The translations under genes were made by a program, and so were the position numbers. The notes beneath the pieces are model-generated. The model searched no databases. It had not been told where the DNA came from and worked only from the letters and a program-made list of their open reading frames with translations. This document shows, in pieces, positions 35,022 to 41,703 of a DNA stretch of 64,000 nucleotides (positions are counted from its first letter, which is position 1; every line of letters starts with the position of its first letter). The stretch is from Desulfobacula sp. Its GTDB lineage: Bacteria > Desulfobacterota > Desulfobacteria > Desulfobacterales > Desulfobacteraceae. The stretch spans positions 62,001-126,000 of the forward strand of contig JABGOU010000003.1 of the NCBI GenBank assembly GCA_018645325.1, given 5' to 3'.

Positions 35022-35041
35022 CTGATCGAGCGCTCAGTCTA
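35022..35041. promoter_or_regulatory. TetR-type operator upstream of the acyl-CoA operon
   Basis: Palindrome CTGATCGAGCGCTCAGTCTA centred on GAGCGCTC. On the plus strand its core TGATCGAGCGCTCAGTCT matches the reverse complement of the site at 54414-54431 in 16 of 18 positions. It lies just downstream of the -10 box of the minus-strand promoter, so binding would block transcription. Confidence 0.75.
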
Positions 35042-35049
35042 TATCCAAG

Positions 35050-35079
35050 ATACTATTATTAAAGCGATTATTTTGTCAA
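35050..35079 (-). promoter_or_regulatory. Promoter of the acyl-CoA dehydrogenase operon
   Basis: On the minus strand TTGACA (35079-35074) and TAGTAT (35055-35050) are separated by 18 bases. The operator at 35022-35041 covers the expected transcription start. The leader to the GTG at 34941 is about 100 bases. Confidence 0.6.
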
Positions 35080-35109
35080 ATGTTTTTTTGAACAAGCAGG
35101 AATATCTTC

Positions 35110-35138
35110 TTGACACCTGGCTATAGACGGGTTACATT
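35110..35138 (+). promoter_or_regulatory. Promoter of higBA, apparently leaderless
   Basis: TTGACA (35110-35115), 17 bases, then TACATT (35133-35138). The expected start of transcription falls at or next to the higB ATG (35144), and no Shine-Dalgarno sequence precedes that ATG. Confidence 0.6.
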
Positions 35139-35143
35139 ATTCC

Positions 35144-35422
35144 ATGATTAACAAATTCAAACACAAAGGGCTTAAGCAATTATATGAAACCGGCAGTCAA
35201 AAGGGTGTCAATGCTGAGCATACAAAGCGGTTGCGGATAATACTTGCCAGATTGGATGCCAGCCAGAGCCCAGAAGATATGAACCTGCCTGGCCTTAGAC
35301 TTCATCCGTTAAAAGGGAATTTAAAAGGATTTTGGGCTGTTAATGTTTCGGGCAATTGGCGTATATGCTTTCGATTTGAAAACAACAACGCCGTTGATAT
35401 TGATTATAACTATTATCATTAA
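35144..35422 (+). CDS. higB: HigB-type toxin (RelE superfamily)
   Basis: 92 residues. [20 protein letters not shown] at the start and [20 protein letters not shown] followed by [17 protein letters not shown] at the end are the standard HigB toxin landmarks. It is a ribosome-dependent mRNA interferase. As is usual for hig modules the toxin gene comes first. It lacks a ribosome binding site and is probably translated from a leaderless message. It appears intact. Confidence 0.92.
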   Translation: MINKFKHKGLKQLYETGSQKGVNAEHTKRLRIILARLDASQSPEDMNLPGLRLHPLKGNLKGFWAVNVSGNWRICFRFENNNAVDIDYNYYH

Positions 35423-35433
35423 GGAATAAAACA

Positions 35434-35715
35434 ATGGTTATGCATAACCCACCCCACCCGGGAAAAATAATAAAAGAACTTTGCATCGAGCCGTTAGGCT
35501 TAACTATCACAGATGCGGCCAAGGGCCTTGGCGTATCACGTAAAACCTTATCTGCCCTATTAAACGGGCGGTTCGGCATTTCTCCGGAAATGGCTATCCG
35601 GCTGTCAAAGGCTTTTGGGGGTAGTGCTGAAAGCTGGCTGATTCAGCAGAGCCAGTATGATTTGTGGCAGGCATTACAGAATGAAAGCAAAATTCAAGTT
35701 AAAGCCTTTGCTTAA
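35434..35715 (+). CDS. higA: HigA-type antitoxin
   Basis: 93 residues of XRE helix-turn-helix: [34 protein letters not shown] and [19 protein letters not shown] are the HigA/VapI signature. It binds HigB and represses the promoter. It starts 11 bases after the higB stop with AAGGAATAAA upstream. Confidence 0.93.
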   Translation: MVMHNPPHPGKIIKELCIEPLGLTITDAAKGLGVSRKTLSALLNGRFGISPEMAIRLSKAFGGSAESWLIQQSQYDLWQALQNESKIQVKAFA

Positions 35716-36180
35716 TTGAACCAAAACAGGAAAGTTTGTTTTTAATGTTTCAGCAGGCTTTGCAACTCAGGGATAATTATTCCTGTACGTAACAAAATTC
35801 GCATTTTTCCATATTCCAATATAGCAAATTTATTTTGAGATAATATTTTCAGGTTTGAACAACAATCAATTTGCTCCAATAAAATTTACTGGAAGCATCG
35901 CTTGTTTGATTGTGGATAGCTTCCATATAAGTTTATGAAAAGTTTTTGCAAATCAAATATTGTCCATGCCGGATTTTTTTTAACACCTGCTTTATGATCT
36001 TCTATCAGGATTCGTCATTTTTTTAACAATATTTGTTATTTTTAAGTTCCATTGTTTTGTCGGGTTTCCAATATCCTTTAATAATGGGCAAGTATTTTTT
36101 TTCTATCGATGGGGCACGATGTTTGCAATATTCTCTTAAGAACGTAAGAACGAATACTGTATTTTAAAAAACGGAGGATC
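35716..36180. other. 465-bp AT-rich gap upstream of the pilin cluster
   Basis: No reading frame or RNA gene is supported. A short direct repeat AAGAACGTAAGAACGA lies at about 36139-36154. A strong ribosome site (GGAGG, 36173-36177) closes the gap. It presumably contains the promoter of the pilin cluster, but no convincing -35/-10 pair was found, and no cyclic di-GMP riboswitch consensus. Confidence 0.4.
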
Positions 36181-36185
36181 TTATA

Positions 36186-36473
36186 ATTAAAAAAACAATG
36201 TTTTTCTTTGCATTAATCGTCTTTATTATTTTTAATTCAGCTTTATATGCCAAATCTTCTAACAGCAATTCCAGTAACTCTGGAGCCAGCGGAAGCAGTG
36301 GAAATTCAAATTCGTCTCTGAATATTTTTGGTGTAAAAGGTATTAAAAGCGGATTGATAAAAGTTGATAAAAATATTTTTTATTCAACAGATAAACTGGA
36401 TGTTTCAGTTATTTTCCCAAAATCGTTGAAATCAGTGTGGAACGGTAGTGCTGATGCGTACTTGGTAATATGA
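36186..36473 (+). CDS. N-terminal part of a secreted Ig-like surface protein, ended by in-frame TGA
   Basis: The frame opens with a good ribosome site (GGAGG at 36173) eight bases before an ATT codon at 36186; the first ATG (36198) is too far from it. Reading from ATT gives a clean signal peptide: Lys-Lys-Thr, a hydrophobic core and ALYA. A Ser/Asn/Gly-rich linker follows (about 25-50), then the start of a beta domain. TGA at 36471-36473 interrupts the frame, which continues in phase as the next entry (LADGTLMAPFPVL). Probably a nonsense change, perhaps of TGG. It heads the pilin/PilY1 cluster. Confidence 0.6.
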   Translation: MKKTMFFFALIVFIIFNSALYAKSSNSNSSNSGASGSSGNSNSSLNIFGVKGIKSGLIKVDKNIFYSTDKLDVSVIFPKSLKSVWNGSADAYLVI

Positions 36474-36491
36474 TTAGCGGATGGAACACTA

Positions 36492-37229
36492 ATGGCTCCT
36501 TTTCCGGTTTTGAGTTCCGGCCAGACGCCGGATAAACCAAAAACATTTGTTAGCGTAGATTTAAGTACAACACCGATTCCTACAGGTGATTATCAGCTTG
36601 CAATGATTCTTGTTAACCCTGGTGGGGATGCCTTGAATATTGGTGACTGGTATAATGGATTCAGTGGTTTGATCAGTGCGACAACCTTTAAGTTTAAGAG
36701 CCAGTGTGATCCGATTGATACTAATTGTGACGGCATGATTGATGTAACCGGGATAGTTGTTTTTCCATCCAGTGTGACACCTTCAGCTGGTGGTGCCACA
36801 ACAATCACTGTTGGAAACGGAGAAACGCCTTACACGATTGTCAGTGGAGATATTTCAATTGCCACTGTCAGTGATTCTACGCTTCCGGATGATGGTACTT
36901 TCATTATTACAGGTGTGGCAAATGGTTCAACAACGGTTACAATTACCGATTATGGTGGTAACAGTGCTACAGTAGATGTCCTGGTTACTGATACTTTACC
37001 GGTGACAGTCAATCCGGTGCAGGCTTCAATATTGGTATCTGAAACAACGAATATTGCAATAAGCGGTGGTGTGGGGGGATTTACGGCCAGTTCAAACGAT
37101 AATACTGTTACAAGCGTTTCCCTAAGTGGAAATACAGCAATTATAACAGGAGTTGCCGATGGCATGTCAACCATAACTATTTCAGACAACAATGGGGAAA
37201 GCGTAAATGTGGATGTAACAGTACAATAA
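36492..37229 (+). CDS. C-terminal part of the Ig-like surface protein, after the in-frame TGA
   Basis: 245 residues in the same frame as the preceding entry. It is beta-rich, with two Ig-like (bacterial big-domain type) repeats of about 80 residues: VTPSAGGATTITVGNGETP with ITGVANGSTTVTITDYGGN, and VNPVQASILVSETTNIAISG with ITGVADGMSTITISDNNGE. There is no ribosome site before the ATG at 36492, so it is likely translated only by readthrough or not at all. Originally one protein of about 347 residues. Confidence 0.65.
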   Translation: MAPFPVLSSGQTPDKPKTFVSVDLSTTPIPTGDYQLAMILVNPGGDALNIGDWYNGFSGLISATTFKFKSQCDPIDTNCDGMIDVTGIVVFPSSVTPSAGGATTITVGNGETPYTIVSGDISIATVSDSTLPDDGTFIITGVANGSTTVTITDYGGNSATVDVLVTDTLPVTVNPVQASILVSETTNIAISGGVGGFTASSNDNTVTSVSLSGNTAIITGVADGMSTITISDNNGESVNVDVTVQ

Positions 37230-37375
37230 ATATTTATTAGAATTGTAATTTTAACATACAGAGGTGCTTTTAAAGGAAAAAAGTGCGGCAATAAAATTTT
37301 TCAGTGATGACAGCTATCATTTTGATCCAGGTAATCATCCTTATTATTATCAATTTTTGAGAGGAATAATTACAC

Positions 37376-37888
37376 GTGGGAAAATTAAAATTTTACGAAA
37401 AAGGCTTTTCATTGTTTGAACTAATCATTGTGATAGCGATGATTGCAATACTGACAACAATTGCCATCCCTCTTTTTTCAAAAATGAATTCGAATATGAG
37501 GCTAAAAGGTTCAGCACGTGATATTCATTCATTATTACAACTGACCCGGCTTCGGGCGATAAAAGAACAGGCCTTTGTAGTCGTTGATTTTGATCCTGAC
37601 CGGGATGGAAACCTTCAAGGGAATTATATTGCCTTTGTAGATGATAATGCTGATTTCACAAGAGATGGTATAGAGGAAATATTTTATCAAAATAATTTAC
37701 AAGTCGACATTCAGATGACGAGCGCAGCCTTTGGCCCGAGTCCTGCAAAAACATATACTTGTTTTAATATAAATGGTTTCCCGGTTGACAGCTTACTAAA
37801 TGAATACAGTGGCACAGTTAATCTTTCAAATGCCTATAATTCACACCAGATCAGCCTGAATGCTGTTGGGCTTTCAACTGTACAATGA
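37376..37888 (+). CDS. Minor pilin, FimT/GspH-like
   Basis: 170 residues from a GTG with GAGGAATAA upstream. The leader ends EKG, then FSLFELIIVIAMIAILTTIA (Glu5 present). A GspH-type body follows with LLQLTRLRAIKEQAFVVVDF and a CFNINGFP segment. First of four minor pilin genes preceding PilY1, the standard order of type IV pilus priming complexes. Confidence 0.87.
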   Translation: MGKLKFYEKGFSLFELIIVIAMIAILTTIAIPLFSKMNSNMRLKGSARDIHSLLQLTRLRAIKEQAFVVVDFDPDRDGNLQGNYIAFVDDNADFTRDGIEEIFYQNNLQVDIQMTSAAFGPSPAKTYTCFNINGFPVDSLLNEYSGTVNLSNAYNSHQISLNAVGLSTVQ

Positions 37889-37944
37889 TGCAAGTTTAAA
37901 AAATTGCATTTAAGAGGTGGATATTTTAAAAAAAAAAGTGATCA

Positions 37945-38604
37945 ATGAAAACGAAAACTGAACACAGCAAAGGATTCACCATCATAGAGCTTCTCATTGC
38001 CATGCTGATAAGCAGCATAGTGATTGCCTCGATATACAGTGCTTTCCAATCGAACTTAAGTTCATATACAACACAGCAGCGAGTGGTTGGAATGCAGCAG
38101 AATAGCAGGGCTATTTCCTTTTATATTACCCGGGACATCATGATGGCAGGGTATGACCCGGGGGATGTTAAGGCTGATGCCGGAATTTCAGACGCCAGAA
38201 GTGGTTCCATTACTCTTTCAGCTGATTTAAATGAAAATGATGCAATTGATGCAAATGAGACAATTACATATACGGTTGTGGGAACAGATTTGACAAGAAA
38301 CGGCACAGTGCTTTCAAAAAATGTTAATATTTTAAATTTTGTATACCTGGATAAAGATGGCACTGTATTAACAGATTCAGATGGGGATGGCGTTGTGGAT
38401 GATATGTCGGATATAGTTTCCATTCAAATTAGTGTAATCGTGCAGGAAGGAGATAAAATCTCCCAACTGGCTCAAAATTATACCAATAATAAAACATATT
38501 ACAATCAGCAAGGCACTGTTCTTCTTGACAAATCAGCAGCGCCGGACCTGTTACGGAGAAGACTTTATACTGCACAGATCAATTGCAGAAATCTTGGACT
38601 TTAA
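37945..38604 (+). CDS. pilW: Minor pilin, PilW-like
   Basis: 219 residues. The leader ends SKG, then FTIIELLIAMLISSIVIASI, followed by the PilW hallmarks YSAFQSNLSSYTTQQRVVGM, QQNSRAISFYITRDIMMAGY. The beta body ends with the LLRRRLYTAQINCRNLGL tail. It is part of the pilus tip complex with PilV, PilX and PilY1. Confidence 0.87.
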   Translation: MKTKTEHSKGFTIIELLIAMLISSIVIASIYSAFQSNLSSYTTQQRVVGMQQNSRAISFYITRDIMMAGYDPGDVKADAGISDARSGSITLSADLNENDAIDANETITYTVVGTDLTRNGTVLSKNVNILNFVYLDKDGTVLTDSDGDGVVDDMSDIVSIQISVIVQEGDKISQLAQNYTNNKTYYNQQGTVLLDKSAAPDLLRRRLYTAQINCRNLGL

Positions 38605-38620
38605 ATATTAGGGTGAAACG

Positions 38621-39139
38621 ATGGTAACCAGTAGATCAATAAAGCAAGTTTTCAATAATGGGAACGGGTTCACCATTATTGAAGTATTGATTGCCATTGG
38701 CATTCTTTCCATAGGTATTTTAGGAATGGCAACCATGCAAATCTCCTCAATAAGGGGCAATAATACTGCAGGTAAACTGACGTCAAATTCAATATGGGCC
38801 ATAAACCGGATTGAGAAAATCATAGCCTTGGATTACGATGATGCCGAGCTTACAGGTTCTGTCTATGATCACGATACTGACACTTCCCTTTCGGCTCATT
38901 TGGCAGCAAATGTCGGGGTTGGGCTCCATCAAAATCCTGTCAGCTCTGACGGCCTGGATAATAACAGCGACGGTCAGATAGATGAAACCGGTGAAACCGG
39001 TGCTATGACCATGCAGTGGCAGGTGGTCGATGATTACCCCATCCTTGATTCAAAATGGATTCAAATTACTGTGTCTAAGGGCACAGGTCTTGCACAAAAA
39101 ACAGTTTCAATCATCTATTACAAAATTAATACCATTTAA
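38621..39139 (+). CDS. pilV: Minor pilin, PilV-like
   Basis: 172 residues. NGNG followed by FTIIEVLIAIGILSIGILGM, then ATMQISSIRGNNTAGKLTSN, is the standard PilV opening. The C-terminal half has the WQVVDDYPI beta segment. It starts 16 bases after pilW with GGGTGAAACG upstream. Confidence 0.87.
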   Translation: MVTSRSIKQVFNNGNGFTIIEVLIAIGILSIGILGMATMQISSIRGNNTAGKLTSNSIWAINRIEKIIALDYDDAELTGSVYDHDTDTSLSAHLAANVGVGLHQNPVSSDGLDNNSDGQIDETGETGAMTMQWQVVDDYPILDSKWIQITVSKGTGLAQKTVSIIYYKINTI

Positions 39140-39153
39140 CACGGTAATAAAAC

Positions 39154-39729
39154 ATGAAACAACCAAAGGACATCCTCAGCAATAAAAACGGTTCTGCACT
39201 TATTATTGTATTGTTAATAATGATGTCTATTTTAATGATGGGTATTTTTGCAACGCAGGAAACCACCAATGAACTTCAAATTGCCGGCGCAGATCTGCAA
39301 GTAAAAAAAGCTTTTTATGAAGCTGACGGCGGGACAGAATACGGTGCCCAACTTCTGGAAGAAAACATAGCCTGCTACGGTTTTGATCCTGCTGAAACCT
39401 ATCCAATTGATATTGGAAAAATCAAAGTTAATGATGACGATTTCTGGGGTAACACAACTGTCGGACAGACCGCATTTTATTATCCGAATGATGCATCGGA
39501 CCCCCGCACCAATATTCAAATTATTAACGAAGGTACCTCCTTTGGTGTTGGCGGGGCAGTTCAAATGGTTTCCGGCTATGAGGGTCTCGGAAAAAGTGCT
39601 GGCTCGGGCGGGGCTAAAATCACATTCACAGTGTCCAGCATTCATCAAAAAAACAATCGAAATGCCGGAAGAGTGACTGTTCAGTGGAGACATGTAATCG
39701 GTCAGGAAAATGACTGCCGATACAGATAG
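39154..39729 (+). CDS. pilX: Minor pilin, PilX-like
   Basis: 191 residues. The N-terminus NKNGSALIIVLLIMMSILMMGIFATQETTNELQIAG is the PilX pattern (no Glu5; long hydrophobic helix; small-residue leader). KKAFYEADGGTEYGAQLL follows, as in PilX_N proteins. It precedes pilY1 by 21 bases. Confidence 0.86.
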   Translation: MKQPKDILSNKNGSALIIVLLIMMSILMMGIFATQETTNELQIAGADLQVKKAFYEADGGTEYGAQLLEENIACYGFDPAETYPIDIGKIKVNDDDFWGNTTVGQTAFYYPNDASDPRTNIQIINEGTSFGVGGAVQMVSGYEGLGKSAGSGGAKITFTVSSIHQKNNRNAGRVTVQWRHVIGQENDCRYR

Positions 39730-39750
39730 AAGAACATAAGGAGGTTTTTC

Positions 39751-41565
39751 ATGACTTTATTTAAATGTAAAATTGTCGATATCCTCGTAGGAGTAATTTT
39801 TTTGTCTGCTTCAGTTTTATTACCACATCAGGTCTTAGCAGTAACCGAGTGCGACTGCAGTTCAGATGCCGCCTCTCCGCCATTCCTAGCAGCAGGCGCA
39901 TCACCCAACCTGCTTTTGCTCATCGACAATTCAGCTAGTATGCTGGATATGGGGTATATAGATGACACAAAGGAATCCTGGGAATGTTTTGATAACACCT
40001 TTGATAACACTGAGTCCTATACCGGATATTTTGATAATACAAAGTGGTATCAATACGACAACTCGGTTTACGCTGGTGATGTTGCAGCTGGGATCACCAC
40101 CAATGCCGGTCGCTTTGTCCCATTTTCCGCCGTGCTGCCAGGTGCTGCGCAAAACGTCGGCGGTACGCTCTACACATCCGCTGATATGGTTGTCGAAATG
40201 TGGGAGAACCCTGCTACTGTCTGGAATGTTGATTTATATACCACCGGAAAAATTTTAAACTGGGCAACAGCCTCCAAACTTGATGTAGAAAAAAAAATAC
40301 TGACCGGCGGAAAGTATGATGAAACTAGGGAAGTATGGACTTCAGAAGCCAGGGGCTGTGCTGGGTACCGCTTTATAAAAGAGATCTCACTGGTATCAGG
40401 TGGGACGAACTACAAGCTTACTATGGGTATTCTAGCCGGAGATAACGATATAACACAACTTGAAATCTTTAAAATCAGTGAAGACGGATATGATAATTAT
40501 GGTGATTGCGCAACCGCGGTGGAAGAGGTTCTATTTGGCACTGGAAATCCGCAAAATGCTGTAGGCAACTGTATCGATCCCGATAATGATGCGGACAATT
40601 CTGAAAAACAGGTTCTTATCCACTCTACCACAGACTGCTGGAAATACTGGAAAGGGGATCTCAATAACTGGCCCCAGCACACGACAACATTGCTTGACAA
40701 ATGTGGTGATGTCTATGCCTCCGGTGTGGACCCCAGGGAAATTTCACCTTCTGATCCATCCTATGCCTGTTATGGTGACTCTATTGCGGGAACCGATTAT
40801 ATCGGCCGGTGTTGGACTGTTGGAACGGTCTGCCCCGAAGTGGTCTGTGCAGATGATAATGATCCGGCCGTACCGGAACAAAGCGGCGGTAGTCCGTATT
40901 ACCGATGCAATACCAACATAGTCCAATATTGTCCAAAGAGTAACTATAAGAAAGGGGCTTGCAACGTCGCCTGGCGGGTGTATTATGCCCCAGGAACCTG
41001 TCCTGAGGATGCCGGCGCCGGTTGGGTAGGCGGGTATTCAGGTGTTGGCGTCATACCGGCTGTACTTGAAACCTGCGTAGAAGATGCAATGATCGCTTAT
41101 TGTCAAGGTATCCAAGCGCCACAGGTTGTTGACCCTTCAGATTTGGTGGTTAATCCCACAAATTCAGCCACCTCGGTAGGAGATGTATATAATCTACCGG
41201 CCATTCTTACTGATGCGGGTGTTGTAGGCGGACTGGGAGAACCCATAGCCAAAATGAATGGACTGATCCAAAAAGATGCTGCGACCTCTGTACCTGAAGG
41301 GCTGTTGCAAAAATATGCAAGCCAGATCAGAATCGGTGCCATGGCATTTAATAATGACGGGTCTTACAGCGAATGTGATGCCACCCTATTTGATCCTTAT
41401 GTCACATATAACTGTGACGATGACGACAATGAAGACGGAACATACCTAGTACAAGAAATGGGTGGTAACACAGCTGACCTGATTGTAAATATCAATGATA
41501 TTAAAGCTGACTCATGGACACCACTTGCAGAAGCCATGTTCAATGCCATCGGTTATTTTACCTAG
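39751..41565 (+). CDS. pilY1: PilY1, N-terminal part, ended by in-frame TAG
   Basis: 604 residues with AAGGAGG before the ATG and a signal peptide ending VLA (about residue 30). A von Willebrand-like region starts with the metal-site motif DNSAS (about 59-63). Many cysteines follow. The frame stops at TAG 41563-41565 inside the conserved TPLAEAMFNAIGYF-x-DT segment. Relatives have Gln here, so CAG to TAG is the simplest change. The same frame then continues through ITDGGSTADLN to the next entry. Normally PilY1 is a tip adhesin and pilus priming factor. Confidence 0.8.
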   Translation: MTLFKCKIVDILVGVIFLSASVLLPHQVLAVTECDCSSDAASPPFLAAGASPNLLLLIDNSASMLDMGYIDDTKESWECFDNTFDNTESYTGYFDNTKWYQYDNSVYAGDVAAGITTNAGRFVPFSAVLPGAAQNVGGTLYTSADMVVEMWENPATVWNVDLYTTGKILNWATASKLDVEKKILTGGKYDETREVWTSEARGCAGYRFIKEISLVSGGTNYKLTMGILAGDNDITQLEIFKISEDGYDNYGDCATAVEEVLFGTGNPQNAVGNCIDPDNDADNSEKQVLIHSTTDCWKYWKGDLNNWPQHTTTLLDKCGDVYASGVDPREISPSDPSYACYGDSIAGTDYIGRCWTVGTVCPEVVCADDNDPAVPEQSGGSPYYRCNTNIVQYCPKSNYKKGACNVAWRVYYAPGTCPEDAGAGWVGGYSGVGVIPAVLETCVEDAMIAYCQGIQAPQVVDPSDLVVNPTNSATSVGDVYNLPAILTDAGVVGGLGEPIAKMNGLIQKDAATSVPEGLLQKYASQIRIGAMAFNNDGSYSECDATLFDPYVTYNCDDDDNEDGTYLVQEMGGNTADLIVNINDIKADSWTPLAEAMFNAIGYFT

Positions 41566-41703
41566 GACACCAATTATCTTATCAAAACTGATCATTTACA
41601 GATTAACGGAAGTGCCGCCCCCGAGCCTATAGAAGAATACTGCCAGGCCAATAATATTGTTATTATTACTGATGGTGGCTCAACTGCTGATTTAAACCCA
41701 AAA

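Noticed and set aside
35716-36180. Cyclic di-GMP (GEMM) riboswitch upstream of the pilin cluster
   Set aside because: A plausible place for one, but the conserved GEMM core and tetraloop receptor are not present.
36471-36473. Selenocysteine at the in-frame TGA of the Ig-like protein
   Set aside because: No stem-loop of the bacterial SECIS type lies in the 40 bases after the TGA, and a structural surface protein gives no chemical reason for selenocysteine. The hairpin around 36519 is short and too far away.
41563-41565. Pyrrolysine at the in-frame TAG of pilY1
   Set aside because: TAG also ends hpt, gspD and hbd in this window, and relatives have Gln at this place, so a simple CAG to TAG change is more likely. 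No pyl genes are in the window.
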